This document shows positions 1-11,442 of a stretch of DNA of 64,000 bases, piece by piece. The notes beneath the pieces were generated by a model, which was not told the origin of the DNA, made no database searches, and was given only the letters and a program-made list of their open reading frames with translations. Source of the stretch: Phycisphaerae bacterium (GTDB taxonomy: Bacteria; Planctomycetota; Phycisphaerae; UBA1845; CAIVHJ01); contig JAJVHX010000012.1 of the NCBI GenBank assembly GCA_022072405.1, forward strand, positions 273,807-337,806, given 5' to 3'. How positions within the stretch are numbered: position 1 is the stretch's first letter; the number at the start of each line of letters is the position of its first letter. Position numbers and translations under genes: made by a program.

Positions 1-2528
<2,528 letters not shown>

Positions 2529-3050
2529 GGGCGGGTGCTCCTGAGTATAAGATATTGTCATTTAATGTGTTATATTTTTATACTTACTCAAGCAATTCTA
2601 TATCAGCATTGGAATTCAGGTAGATCATAGATCAAAAAGTATGTTCATCCAATGGCAATTTATGAAATGTGGTAGCTTGCTGATACTGATAATCAGCTAA
2701 AGTAATTGTGCAAGTACATAATCTGATTAGCAGTATTTCTAGACGTATGTAAGGCAACACCGGAGCAACCTATCCGCCGTTGATAGTCCACCTTGATTTT
2801 CAGCCCTGCTAAGCAGACCTAAGCCTATCGGAAGTATTGTATTGCGATCAAGATGGGTTGCAGATTCTGCCGAAAGTAAACAGCGCCCGCAAAATTTGCC
2901 GCTCGAGATGACTGACGCGATTAGTAAGTTTGGGAAGCCGTACAGCGGCGATGGGTGTAAAAGCTGGTCAACCGGGTAATACCGGTAACTGGTGGTTTGA
3001 AACACGAACAAGGATGTTCGGGTGGTGGCGCTGGCCACAGGGTGCTCAGG
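2529..3050. other. AT-rich intergenic region between acnA and the flagellar locus
   Basis: About 520 bases separate two divergent transcription units, so promoters for both acnA (minus) and the flagellar run (plus) should be here. The first ~230 bases next to acnA are distinctly AT-rich. I found no convincing sigma-54 or sigma-28 site in the plus direction and no conserved RNA. A 99-codon open frame on the minus strand (2739-3038) has no recognisable features and is not called. Confidence 0.5.
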
Positions 3051-5456
3051 ATGAGCCGAAAATCTTCGAAATATTCACTTCGCGATGCCCTGGCGGGCAA
3101 ATGGCAAATACCGTTAATGGTAGCCGGTCTGGCACTATTGAGCGGGGCGCTCATCAAAATGATGACCCGGGAAGTACCGATCAAGCTCACGCTCGAGGAG
3201 CGTCTGGAGCAAGTGGCATTACTCAAAACCGGATTACTCCTGCCCGAAGCAGAAGCAACCGTACGAATATTCCTGCAGGATGAGAACTTAACCGCGGAGG
3301 AGAAGGGGCGATTGCTCGCCGAACTGGGGGAGATTCTCTATCAGCAGGCGGATAATCGTCCGGAGCGTTCACCGCGGGAGTCGCTGGGCATTCAGATGGC
3401 GTACGCCCGTGCGGAGACGCTGGGCTACCCGCTGACGGGTGATGATCTGGCCAGGATCGGCCGCAGTTATGAATGGCAGGGCATGGTGCAGAGCGCCCTG
3501 GAGCAATATGCCCTGGCCTTACAACACAGCCAGAACCTGTCGGATCCGCTGGAAATCCGCCGGCGGGTAATCAGCCTGCGTATGAACGATGCCGAATTCA
3601 CCTCGGAAGAAAAAGCAGAACAGCTCGCCCAGTTAATCGACGACAGCAGCGAACGGCTGGATATCTTACGGTGGGCGCTGGAACAGCAGATTGAATTACT
3701 GGTTAATGATAACCGTCTGTCCGAAGCTGAAGCATTGTTACAAGCCCAGATGCCGAAACTGGCCGGCAGTATTTATGAGGATGCGGTGCAATACCTGCAT
3801 GCCCGGTTAATGTACCACAGCGGTCGTATGGATGAGGCGGAGCTGGTTCTGCGGGATTTAAGCAGCCGGTTGTTCGAGGGTGATGAGTTACAGGCCCCGA
3901 CTGGCTGGCTGCTGGGGCAGATTCTGTTGAAGGGTCCTGGTGGCGGTCGGCCGCTGACGGCCATCACTTTCTTTGAAAATGTATTACGGGCCAACTCCGA
4001 AGGGGAATATGTCACCGCCTGCCGATTGGGCATGGCGGAAGCGCTGACCGACCTGCAACGCTACGATGAAGCCAAGCTCTATTATCAACAGACGCTGCAG
4101 GATCTGGAAGAGCAACCCACCTACAGAATCGTCTCCCGTGACCGGGTGCGCGAGTCGCTGACGTTGCGCAGCCGCCTGGTGCAGGAACTGGGCTTTGCCG
4201 AGGTGAGTCTGGATTATTTCCAGTTGGCGGCGGATCTGGTGAGCGCGAGCGAAGAAGCACGGCGGGTGTTCTACCTGCAGACGCTGGGCGAGATGAAAAG
4301 TGCTTTGGCGGGACGTTATCGTCAGGAAGAACTGGGTACCCTAGCGGTGAACCCGCTGCGGGCGGCGGATTTACGACAGCGCAGTCGCAAGTTATATCTG
4401 AGTGCGGCCGGGGATTTTCAGGAATTATCCGACCTCAGCATATTTGATGAGCTTCAATCAGCGGAAGCATTGTGGGAAGCAGCCAACCGTTATGACCTGG
4501 CGGGACGGCGCAGCGAGACGATCCGGCTGCTGGAAAGTTTTCTGGAAGAACGGCCGGACAATTCCCGCATACCGCAGGTGCTTTATCAGCTGGGGCAAGC
4601 CTATCAGGCGGATGGGCAGATGGCCAAAGCGGTGGAGTTGTATCAGCGCTGCATCCGGGAGTATGAACGGACAGAGGCGGCGGCACGATCGATCATTCCA
4701 CTGGCCAACTGTTATATGCGGATGGGTCCGGAAAAATCCAAAGACGCGGAAGACGTGCTGCTGTATGTATTGGAAGAGGACCCCAGTCGGAAAGGCCTTT
4801 ATACCCCCAAATCGGCGATATATCGCGATGCACTCTTTTCCATCAGTGAACTCTATTCGCGCGAAGGTCGCTACGAGGAAACGATTGAACGTCTGGATGA
4901 AGCGCTGCAGCGCTACGCCGATGATCCGCGGACACGGCGTGCCACTTTTCTGCTGGCGGATGCCTATCGGCACAGCGGGCTGGACCTGCGGGATTCGACC
5001 GCAACTCCAGGCAGCGGGCTGCGACGGGAAGAAGTGCGTGACAAATTGCGGGACCGGCTGAGCAAAGCCGAAGTGCTGTTTGGACGGGTCATCAGTGCCG
5101 CCGGTCCTGCGACCGGTGCGGAACTGGGTCGGGTGGACGCGCTGCAACTCAGCTTGAGCTACATCTATCGAGCGGATTGTGCCTATGAACTGGGTGAGTA
5201 TGAACGGGCGCTGAATCTGTACCAGGAAGTGGCCCGGGTTTATCCCGACAGCCCTGTCGCCCTCTCCGCTTATGTGCAGATGATCAGTTGCCTGGAAGTG
5301 CTGGGACGGCAGGCGGAAGTGGGACCAAAGTTGCGTCAGGCGCTGTTTCTGGTGGACAAGATTCCGGCCGAGGCCTTTGAAGAACAATGGGTCCGCGGCA
5401 AACCGGCGGAATGGAAGAAGTATTTCAACTGGCTGGCGGAGATGGGGAATTACTAG
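3051..5456 (+). CDS. Membrane-anchored TPR-repeat protein at head of flagellar locus
   Basis: An 801-residue protein with one hydrophobic segment at about residues 17-35 (IPLMVAGLALLSGALI) after a basic N-terminus. The rest is helical with repeated tetratricopeptide-like units, for example around QVLYQLGQAYQADGQMAKAV and CAYELGEYERALNLYQEVAR. The topology suggests an N-terminal anchor with the TPR domain in the periplasm, acting as a protein-binding scaffold. The start at 3051 (MSRKSS) is preferred over the in-frame ATG at 2997 because it leaves a normal anchor, but the ribosome site is weak either way. It is the first gene of the co-directional flagellar run and is followed by a palindromic element and the FlgN-like gene. 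No named flagellar protein matches it, so a flagellar role is inferred only from position. Confidence 0.8.
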   Translation: MSRKSSKYSLRDALAGKWQIPLMVAGLALLSGALIKMMTREVPIKLTLEERLEQVALLKTGLLLPEAEATVRIFLQDENLTAEEKGRLLAELGEILYQQADNRPERSPRESLGIQMAYARAETLGYPLTGDDLARIGRSYEWQGMVQSALEQYALALQHSQNLSDPLEIRRRVISLRMNDAEFTSEEKAEQLAQLIDDSSERLDILRWALEQQIELLVNDNRLSEAEALLQAQMPKLAGSIYEDAVQYLHARLMYHSGRMDEAELVLRDLSSRLFEGDELQAPTGWLLGQILLKGPGGGRPLTAITFFENVLRANSEGEYVTACRLGMAEALTDLQRYDEAKLYYQQTLQDLEEQPTYRIVSRDRVRESLTLRSRLVQELGFAEVSLDYFQLAADLVSASEEARRVFYLQTLGEMKSALAGRYRQEELGTLAVNPLRAADLRQRSRKLYLSAAGDFQELSDLSIFDELQSAEALWEAANRYDLAGRRSETIRLLESFLEERPDNSRIPQVLYQLGQAYQADGQMAKAVELYQRCIREYERTEAAARSIIPLANCYMRMGPEKSKDAEDVLLYVLEEDPSRKGLYTPKSAIYRDALFSISELYSREGRYEETIERLDEALQRYADDPRTRRATFLLADAYRHSGLDLRDSTATPGSGLRREEVRDKLRDRLSKAEVLFGRVISAAGPATGAELGRVDALQLSLSYIYRADCAYELGEYERALNLYQEVARVYPDSPVALSAYVQMISCLEVLGRQAEVGPKLRQALFLVDKIPAEAFEEQWVRGKPAEWKKYFNWLAEMGNY

Positions 5457-5525
5457 AGCTGGTTCAAAATCACTAATTGAGGCTTCGCGCGGGCTGAAGC
5501 CCGCGGCTCTTTGAAACCAATTCTA
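5454..5525 (+). repeat. Dispersed palindromic element, copy 1 (best copy)
   Basis: A 72-base unit that starts at the TAG stop of the TPR gene. The left end TAGAGCTGGTTCAAA matches, inverted, the right end TTTGAAACCAATTCTA. The centre is the palindrome GCGGGCTGAAGCCCGC followed by GGCTC. It resembles a small element with terminal inverted repeats and a central hairpin. Confidence 0.8.
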
Positions 5526-5540
5526 AGCAGTAAGGTGAAA

Positions 5541-5599
5541 GGGACAGGGAAGAGGCAGCAAGTAACAGAATTCGGGCAACAGGGAACAGGGAACAGAAC
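5541..5599 (+). repeat. GGGAACAG-type purine-rich repeat before a start codon
   Basis: Tandem near-copies of RGGNAACAG, clearest as GGGCAACAGGGAACAGGGAACAG without its last bases at 5574-5593, ending right at the ATG of the FlgN-like gene. Similar tracts occur at 9726-9764 (before fliF) and 59228-59258 (before the DUF1501 gene). The copy here supplies the only AGGG-like ribosome site for the next gene. Confidence 0.6.
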
Positions 5600-6082
5600 A
5601 TGATTGATGTCAAAGAAAATGTTCATCCGGGCCGAATGCAGGCGGAACGCTTGATCCCGCTGCTGCGGCAACAGGTCACTCTGTATCTTCAACTGCTGCA
5701 GCTATCGCGTCAGCAGCGGGAGCTGATCACGCGAGAAGATCCGCAGCCGCTGCTGTCGTTGTTAGCGGAGCGTCAGCAGGTGGTGGAGGCACTGGGTCGC
5801 GCCCAGGCGGAGATGGCCCCCCTGCAACAGTATTGGCGGATGAATTTCGGCATGATTCCGCCGGAAGTACGACGGGAGGCGGAAGGCTTGCTACAGAAAA
5901 TCAGCGAAGCTCTCAAAGGCATTCTGGAGGCGGACGAGACGGACAGTCGGCTGCTGGCGGCGCGGAAAGTGCAGACCACCCGCGAGGTGACGACTGTCAC
6001 CGTCAGCCAGCAAGCCCATCGAGCTTATGGACCGACCCGGCTGGTGAATGCCGGTTATCTCAGGACGGATGAATCAGCATGA
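5600..6082 (+). CDS. FlgN-like flagellar export chaperone
   Basis: A 160-residue, largely helical protein with a heptad-like Leu/Gln pattern (LLRQQVTLYLQLLQLSRQQR at about 21-40, then LLSLLAERQQVVEAL). FlgN chaperones hook-filament junction proteins FlgK and FlgL on the way to the export gate. The length, the helical pattern and the position in a flagellar run support the assignment, but FlgN proteins diverge strongly in sequence. The gene overlaps the sensor kinase gene by four bases (ATGA), so the two are translationally coupled. An alternative start at 5639 is possible. FlgK and FlgL themselves are not in the window. Confidence 0.6.
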   Translation: MIDVKENVHPGRMQAERLIPLLRQQVTLYLQLLQLSRQQRELITREDPQPLLSLLAERQQVVEALGRAQAEMAPLQQYWRMNFGMIPPEVRREAEGLLQKISEALKGILEADETDSRLLAARKVQTTREVTTVTVSQQAHRAYGPTRLVNAGYLRTDESA

Positions 6083-6933
6083 GTACCATGCCCCTAATGT
6101 TGAGTCAGCGGGAACGTGAACTGGCGGCGATCATCTCGGCTTACAACGAGGTGACTGAGCAGCTCAAGCATTCGCACGAGTCTCTGCAGGAAGAGGTGCG
6201 CAAGCTGCGTGAAGAACTGGATAGCAAGCGGCAGGAGCTGGCCCGGCAGGAGCGGCTGGCGGCGCTGGGTCAGATGGCGACCGGAGTAGCCCATGAGATA
6301 CGCAATCCGCTGGGCGGGATTCAGCTCTATGTTTCGCTGCTGGAAAAAGATCTGATCGCGTTGCCGCAATCGCAGCGGCTGGTGCGGAAGGTCTCGGCCG
6401 GGGTGGATGCCCTGGAGCGGGTGGTGAGTGACATTCTCGATTTTGCCGGACGGCAGGAACCGCAAAAGTCGGCGGTGGCGTTACAACTGCTGGTCTCCAA
6501 CGCGATGGATATGGCCAAGCCGAGGGCCGAAAGTCAGCAGGTGCAGATGCTGCTGGAAACCTCGGTGCTGAACTACGAAGTCCGGGTCGATGCGCAGCAG
6601 ATGGAACGGGCCATCCTGAACATTCTGCTGAACGCGGTCGAGGCGGCGGGAACCGGCGGATTGGTGCGGATTGAGGCGGAGCAGACGGAAGCGAATACCA
6701 TCGCCCTGAGTATCAGCGACAGCGGTCCGGGTGTCCCGCCGGAGATCATGGAACGCATTTTCAACCCCTTCTTCACTACCAAGGATCGCGGGACGGGTAT
6801 GGGGTTGTCCATCGTCCATCGAGTGATGGACGATCATGGCGGATGTGTACGGGTGAGCAATCGAGCGGAAGGCGGAGCCTGCTTCACGCTGGAGATGGCG
6901 GCGGTGCAGACGGAGCCGGAGCTGGAGGAATAA
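6079..6933 (+). CDS. Soluble sensor histidine kinase (FlgS/FleS type)
   Basis: A 284-residue kinase without a membrane segment. Residues ~10-60 form a coiled coil, and the H-box follows with His72 in VAHEIRNPLGGI. The ATPase domain shows the N-box NILLNAVEAA near 181-190, G1 DSGPGVP near 214 and G2 DRGTGMGLSIV near 236. Kinases of this build (FlgS, FleS, AtoS-like) phosphorylate the sigma-54 activator encoded next to them and are thought to sense progress of basal-body assembly rather than an outside signal. The start codon overlaps the stop of the FlgN-like gene and the response-regulator gene begins five bases after its stop, so the three form one operon segment. The signal it senses cannot be read from the sequence. 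Confidence 0.9.
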   Translation: MSTMPLMLSQRERELAAIISAYNEVTEQLKHSHESLQEEVRKLREELDSKRQELARQERLAALGQMATGVAHEIRNPLGGIQLYVSLLEKDLIALPQSQRLVRKVSAGVDALERVVSDILDFAGRQEPQKSAVALQLLVSNAMDMAKPRAESQQVQMLLETSVLNYEVRVDAQQMERAILNILLNAVEAAGTGGLVRIEAEQTEANTIALSISDSGPGVPPEIMERIFNPFFTTKDRGTGMGLSIVHRVMDDHGGCVRVSNRAEGGACFTLEMAAVQTEPELEE

Positions 6934-6938
6934 GCGTT

Positions 6939-8309
6939 ATGGCACGAGTTTATGTAGTGGATGACAACGAGCTGTTGCAGGATTCACTGCGGGAAGCGCT
7001 GATCCGCGAAGAACACCAGGTGGAAACTTTTTCTGACCCGGTGGAAGCGCTGGTGGCGCTGAAGAAACAGCGCTGCGACGTACTGATCAGCGACCTGAAG
7101 ATGCCGCGCATGGATGGCATTACCTTTATGAAAGAGGCCCTGGTGCTGGATCGTGATCTGACGGTGATCCTGATGACCGCGTTCGCCTCGGTTTCGACGG
7201 CGGTACAGGCGATGAAGGTGGGGGCGTTTGATTACCTGCAGAAGCCTTTCGAAGCGGATGAGATCACCGTGCTGGTGGAGCGAGCCTATCAGCATCGCTG
7301 TCTGCGGGCGGACAATGAAGCACTGCGAACCTCATTGCACGACCGGCAGCAGGACCGCCAGATGGTCGGCCAGTCGCGGTTGTGGCGCGAGGTGCGGCAG
7401 CGCTGCGAACAGGTGGCGGCCAGCAGTGCGACGGTTCTGGTGATGGGCGAGAGTGGAACCGGAAAAGAGCTGGTGGCGCGCGAGGTGCATCGGTTATCGC
7501 CCCGAGCGGATCGGCCGCTGCTGGCGGTGAATTGTGCGGCTTTGTCAAGCAACCTGCTGGAAAGCGAATTATTCGGCCATGAACGGGGCGCATTTACCGG
7601 TGCGGATCGGCCGCGCAAAGGGCGTTTTGAACTGGCCGATGGCGGGACGCTGCTGCTGGATGAAATCAGCGAAATGGCGTTGCCGCTACAGTCCAAACTG
7701 TTGCGCGTATTGCAGGAGCGGCAGTTTGAACGTGTCGGCAGCAGTGCGACGCAGACGGTCGACGTGCGCGTGATTGCCACGACCAACCGCGACCTTCGGG
7801 AATGGGTGCGGGCGGGTAAATTCCGCGAGGATTTGTATTACCGGCTGCATGTGCTGCCGATGCAATTGCCGCCGCTGCGTGAACGACGGGAGGATATTCC
7901 ACTGCTGGTGGATTATTTCCTGGAGTCGATCGCCCGGCGGGATGGTCGGCCGAAGGTAACGGTGGAGTCGGCGGCGCTGCGGATGTTGCGGGATTATCAT
8001 TGGCCGGGCAATGTGCGCGAGCTGGAGAATGTGTGCGAACGATCAGTAGTGATGGCGGGCGATCGGATTCTGCGGAGCAGCGTACTGGAGCCCTGGCTGA
8101 GCGGTGAGTCGTCAACCACGATGCAGGAAGGTACGCCCAATCTGCGGCCAGGACGGATGCTGGATGATATGGAACGACAACTGATCGAACGGATGCTGAT
8201 CCAGTTTAACGGACATCGGGAGAAAACCGCTCGAGCGCTGGGCATCGGTGTGCGGACCCTGGGCATGAAATTGAAGAAATGGCACGAAGAAGCACGAAAG
8301 GCAGGATGA
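6939..8309 (+). CDS. Sigma-54-dependent response regulator (FlgR/FleR type)
   Basis: A 456-residue three-domain NtrC-type activator. The receiver domain (1-120) has acidic residues DD in YVVDDNELL, phospho-acceptor Asp52 in SDLKMPRMDG and Lys102 in LQKPF. The AAA+ domain has Walker A GESGTGKE at 170-177 and the sigma-54 contact loop GAFTGA at 217-222. A Fis-type helix-turn-helix lies at the C-terminus (GHREKTARALGIGVRTLGMK). It is expected to open sigma-54 promoters after phosphorylation by the kinase encoded upstream. The start is ATG at 6939, since the longer frame upstream overlaps the kinase gene. A sigma-54 promoter match occurs 80 bases beyond its stop codon, before flgB. Confidence 0.94.
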   Translation: MARVYVVDDNELLQDSLREALIREEHQVETFSDPVEALVALKKQRCDVLISDLKMPRMDGITFMKEALVLDRDLTVILMTAFASVSTAVQAMKVGAFDYLQKPFEADEITVLVERAYQHRCLRADNEALRTSLHDRQQDRQMVGQSRLWREVRQRCEQVAASSATVLVMGESGTGKELVAREVHRLSPRADRPLLAVNCAALSSNLLESELFGHERGAFTGADRPRKGRFELADGGTLLLDEISEMALPLQSKLLRVLQERQFERVGSSATQTVDVRVIATTNRDLREWVRAGKFREDLYYRLHVLPMQLPPLRERREDIPLLVDYFLESIARRDGRPKVTVESAALRMLRDYHWPGNVRELENVCERSVVMAGDRILRSSVLEPWLSGESSTTMQEGTPNLRPGRMLDDMERQLIERMLIQFNGHREKTARALGIGVRTLGMKLKKWHEEARKAG

Positions 8310-8389
8310 TGCCAAGTCGCGCAATAGTTGCCGAACGGATATCGAGCGGTGTAGTGAATATCAGGGCTGATATGCGGGCTTCAGGATAG

Positions 8390-8405
8390 TGGTACGGGAT
8401 ATGCA
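8390..8405 (+). promoter_or_regulatory. Candidate sigma-54 promoter of flgB
   Basis: TGGTACGGGATATGCA matches the consensus TGGCACGNNNNTTGCW at all but two positions. The invariant GG and GC have the required spacing. It lies about 60 bases before the flgB start, in the only sizeable gap between the regulator genes and the structural genes. A sigma-54 activator gene directly upstream strengthens the call. Confidence 0.7.
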
Positions 8406-8464
8406 GACGGCAGTTGTTGCCGGGATGGTGTCGATTGTTCGGGTGTGGTTAACGAGGATTGAGC

Positions 8465-8899
8465 ATGTACCTTGCGGATCTGGTGAATAGCGGCAACATA
8501 CCGGTGCTGGAAAAGCTGATGGCTTTTTCAGAAGCCCGCCACCAGGTGCTCGCCGAGAACATCGCCAATATCGACACGCCCAATTATCGCACGCAACAGC
8601 TCGATCCGAAGGCGTTTCAGGCGGCGCTGCGACGGGCGGTGGAAACGCACAGCGGTGATCCGCGAAAGCGGCTGGAAATATCGAGTCATGAACAATTTCG
8701 CCAGGATGAACAGGGTCAGATGATCTTCAATCCGAGCAGAGAGCCGGTGGAGAATATTCTGTTTCATGATCGGACCAACGCCCGGCTGGAACGGCTGATG
8801 GCTGATCTGGCCGAAAACGTGATGGCCTATAACAGTTCGGCGGAACTGCTGAATCGGAGTTTCAACAGTCTGCTGACGGCGATACGCGGACGGATTTAA
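8465..8899 (+). CDS. flgB: Flagellar proximal rod protein FlgB
   Basis: A 144-residue rod protein with the N-terminal axial-protein signature LAENIANIDTPNYRTQ (about 31-46) and a C-terminal helix typical of FlgB. It forms part of the proximal rod together with FlgC and FliE, which are encoded next in the usual order. ATG at 8465 is chosen because GAGG lies eight bases upstream; an in-frame TTG six bases earlier is less likely. It is the first gene after the predicted sigma-54 promoter. A copy of the dispersed palindrome separates it from flgC. Confidence 0.95.
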   Translation: MYLADLVNSGNIPVLEKLMAFSEARHQVLAENIANIDTPNYRTQQLDPKAFQAALRRAVETHSGDPRKRLEISSHEQFRQDEQGQMIFNPSREPVENILFHDRTNARLERLMADLAENVMAYNSSAELLNRSFNSLLTAIRGRI

Positions 8900-8920
8900 G
8901 CAAAGATTTTGCATGAGGAA

Positions 8921-8947
8921 CCGCGCCGGCTGAAGCCTGCGGCTTGA
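8921..8947 (+). repeat. Dispersed palindromic element, copy 2 (core only)
   Basis: A degenerate core, CCGGCTGAAGCCTGCGGCTTGA, in the 64-base gap between flgB and flgC. It keeps the TGAAGCC centre and the GGCT tail in the same orientation as the other copies. The outer inverted repeats are not evident. Confidence 0.6.
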
Positions 8948-8963
8948 AAAAAAGGGTGATGCC

Positions 8964-9374
8964 ATGTTTGGAGCATTGGATATCAGCACGTCGGCGTTAG
9001 TGGCCCAGCGGATCCGGATGGACACAATTGCGGGCAACATGGCCAACGCCCAGACATTGATCGGCGAAGATAAAGCCTATCAGCGCCGGGTGCCGATCTT
9101 TGCGATCGGGGCGAGCAGCGAAAATCCGGAGCAGCCGGGCGTGCATGTGGCGGAGATCATGCTCGATCCGCGGCCGGGCGAATTGGTCTACGATCCCAAC
9201 CATCCGCTGGCGATCCGCAACGGGCCGAACCAGGGCTTCGTCCGCCAGCCGAATGTCAACGAACTGGAAGAAATGATCAACGCCATGGAAGCGGCCCGGG
9301 CGTATGAAGCCAATATTACCGTGATGAACGGCACGCGGGCGATGTTGAACTCGGCGATGAAATTGATTGCCTGA
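8964..9374 (+). CDS. flgC: Flagellar proximal rod protein FlgC
   Basis: A 136-residue protein with the paired rod motifs: N-terminal RIRMDTIAGNMANAQTL and C-terminal PNVNELEEMINAMEAARAYE followed by ANITVMNGTRAML. These helices pack in the axial rod. Length and motif positions are normal for FlgC. It lies between flgB and fliE, with fliE starting 18 bases after its stop. Confidence 0.96.
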   Translation: MFGALDISTSALVAQRIRMDTIAGNMANAQTLIGEDKAYQRRVPIFAIGASSENPEQPGVHVAEIMLDPRPGELVYDPNHPLAIRNGPNQGFVRQPNVNELEEMINAMEAARAYEANITVMNGTRAMLNSAMKLIA

Positions 9375-9392
9375 AAATAACGAGGTCGAATC

Positions 9393-9707
9393 ATGACGCA
9401 ACCGATCGGTCCCATGAACATTCCAGCCCTGAATCAGCCGGGCAGCATATCACCCGCCGCATTACCCGGATTGCCATCGGCGGGTGGTCCCAGTTTTCAG
9501 GAGACGCTGCTGAACAGCCTGGAGGAAGTGAACAAGCTGCAGCAGGAGGCGGCTCATGGTGTGGAACGGCTGGCTACCGGTCAGACGGACAACATGGCGG
9601 AAGTCTTCACCACAGTGCGCAAGGCGGAAGTAGCCTTCAGCATGCTTATGGAAATCCGCAACAAGCTGATCGATGCCTATCGGGAAATACAGCAGATCAG
9701 GGTATAG
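9393..9707 (+). CDS. fliE: Flagellar hook-basal body complex protein FliE
   Basis: A 104-residue protein with a disordered N-terminus and the FliE C-terminal region: SFQETLLNSLEEVNKLQQEA (about 31-50), then DNMAEVFTTVRKAEVAFSML and EIRNKLIDAYREIQQI. FliE joins the MS ring (FliF) to the rod. A GAGG-type ribosome site precedes the ATG. It lies between flgC and fliF as in many bacteria. Confidence 0.95.
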   Translation: MTQPIGPMNIPALNQPGSISPAALPGLPSAGGPSFQETLLNSLEEVNKLQQEAAHGVERLATGQTDNMAEVFTTVRKAEVAFSMLMEIRNKLIDAYREIQQIRV

Positions 9708-9725
9708 CGTGTAGGGGATCGGGTA

Positions 9726-9764
9726 GAGGCAACGGGCAACAGAAGAGGCAACAAGGAACAGAAC
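9726..9764 (+). repeat. GGGAACAG-type purine-rich repeat upstream of fliF
   Basis: GGCAACGGGCAACAGAAGAG without its last bases, then GGCAACAAGGAACAGAAC, a diverged member of the tract seen before the FlgN-like and DUF1501 genes. It ends about 35 bases before the fliF start. Confidence 0.5.
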
Positions 9765-9799
9765 GACTTAATGATTCATTCAGTTTGTGAGGGCCAAGG

Positions 9800-11431
9800 A
9801 TGGCCGTCTTCGACCGACAAATCGAATATCTCAAGCGGCAGCTGGGCGGGTTGGAAACCTCGCAACGGGTGGCGCTGGGCTTATGTGTGCTGGTGGTGGC
9901 GGCGGCGGTGCTGTTGCTGACCCAATGGTCCCTGCGGCCGGAAATGGTGCCCCTGGTCACCGACATTGCCCAGGATGAAATGGACCGCATTGAACAGGAA
10001 TTGTCACTGCGCGGCGAAGAGTTCGCGATTCAGCAGGGCACGATCATGGTCCAGCCCAAGGATCGTCAGCGACTGATGATGGCACTCGTGGAATCGAACA
10101 TCAATCCGATGGTGACACGGACCACTTTCGAAGATTATATGAAAAATATGGAAGTGTTCGCCGGGGAGCAGGACAAAAAAACCCAATTCATCCTGACGCT
10201 GCAGAGCGAACTGGCCCGCACGATTGAGACCTCCAAGCTGTTCAAGAAAGCTGATGTTTTCATCACTCATGATATGACCCGCAAACTGGGGCCCAGCCAG
10301 GCGATTCCCAAGGCGTCGGTGCAGGTACAGATGGCGGCAGGTAAGAAACTCACTCCCGAGCTGGTGGAAGCGCTGGCCCGGCTGGTGGCGGGTCCGGTAC
10401 CGGGACTGCTGCCGCAGAACGTGACCATCACCGATCTGGAGAATGGCCGATATTATTCACCCAATGATCCGGAGGATCAATTCGGCTCGACTCTGAACGA
10501 GATGCAACGGGATGTGGAAAAAAGTCTGTTGGAAAAAGTGGAGAAAGTCATCGGCTATATTCCGGGACTGATGGCCAGCGTGACCGCGCGGCTGGATGAC
10601 GAAGCGGTGATCAAGACGCAGAATCAACTGGACAAGGCGGATCCCAAGCGCGAAGTGAACGAGGAGAAGCAGAGTTCGGCGAACAGTGGGGCGGCGGAAC
10701 CGGGAGTGACGGCGAATACCGGTGTGAATCTGACCGGTACGGGCACCGGCCAGAGCGAAACGGAAAGCAAGAATGAAGTGGAATACAGCGAACAGCGCGG
10801 CAGCACCGTGACGCAGACCAACAAGAAGCCGGGGCGGCTGATTCAGGCCAATGCCTCCATCAGTATTCCGCGCAGCCACTTCACCGCGATGCTCGCCGTG
10901 CTGAAGGAAGAAAACAAGGATTTACAGCAGTCGATCGACGAACTGATCGTGAGCGAGACCGAGAAGATCGTCAAGCTGGTCAAACCGATTCTCATGGCCG
11001 ACGAGGAACCCACCGTCGAAGTGACGGTTTTCACCGACGCCGGCGTGATGGGCCAGACGGCACCGCCTTCGGAGGCGGGTTCGGGTGAAGGCATGATGGA
11101 TTTTGTGAAGAGCAACGGGCGACAGCTGGGGCTGGGAGGCTTGGCGCTGTTGGCGCTGGGGCTGATGTTCCAGGTGGTGCGCAAGGGCGGTGAAGTTCCA
11201 GCTGTCGGACCCAGCAGCAGTAAACGAACGGCCACTCCAATAGATGACCTGTTTATTGATGAAGGGCCGGTCGGTCGAGCCGGTACGCCGGACACGCTGC
11301 TGGTGGCCCAGGAAACCGACGCCGGCAGTCTACAGGCCCGCCAGGTGGCGGAAGAAGTGCGCACCATGGTGGGCAATGATCCGGAGAATGCCGCGCGGCT
11401 CCTGCGGCGGTGGATAGAACAGAATAATTGA
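9800..11431 (+). CDS. fliF: Flagellar MS-ring protein FliF
   Basis: A 543-residue protein that forms the MS ring in the inner membrane. The first transmembrane helix is near residues 27-47 and the second near 440-458 (LGLGGLALLALGLMFQVV). Between them lie the YscJ-like ring-building domains, including VTITDLENGRYYS and the low-complexity Gln/Thr/Glu insert. The C-terminal tail (ARLLRRWIEQNN) is the FliG-binding segment. The start ATG follows GAGGGCCAAGG. The stop is close to the fliG start, consistent with coupled translation. Confidence 0.96.
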   Translation: MAVFDRQIEYLKRQLGGLETSQRVALGLCVLVVAAAVLLLTQWSLRPEMVPLVTDIAQDEMDRIEQELSLRGEEFAIQQGTIMVQPKDRQRLMMALVESNINPMVTRTTFEDYMKNMEVFAGEQDKKTQFILTLQSELARTIETSKLFKKADVFITHDMTRKLGPSQAIPKASVQVQMAAGKKLTPELVEALARLVAGPVPGLLPQNVTITDLENGRYYSPNDPEDQFGSTLNEMQRDVEKSLLEKVEKVIGYIPGLMASVTARLDDEAVIKTQNQLDKADPKREVNEEKQSSANSGAAEPGVTANTGVNLTGTGTGQSETESKNEVEYSEQRGSTVTQTNKKPGRLIQANASISIPRSHFTAMLAVLKEENKDLQQSIDELIVSETEKIVKLVKPILMADEEPTVEVTVFTDAGVMGQTAPPSEAGSGEGMMDFVKSNGRQLGLGGLALLALGLMFQVVRKGGEVPAVGPSSSKRTATPIDDLFIDEGPVGRAGTPDTLLVAQETDAGSLQARQVAEEVRTMVGNDPENAARLLRRWIEQNN

Positions 11432-11442
11432 GGCCGATGCTC

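Noticed and set aside
2739-3038. 99-codon minus-strand open frame in the gap before the flagellar locus
   Set aside because: No ribosome site, odd composition, and no recognisable motif; it overlaps the probable promoter region.
4458-5387. Long antisense open frame (309 codons) inside the TPR gene
   Set aside because: It is the reverse reading of a GC-rich coding gene with clear protein repeats; composition of the antisense product is His/Gln/Arg-rich, typical of shadow frames.
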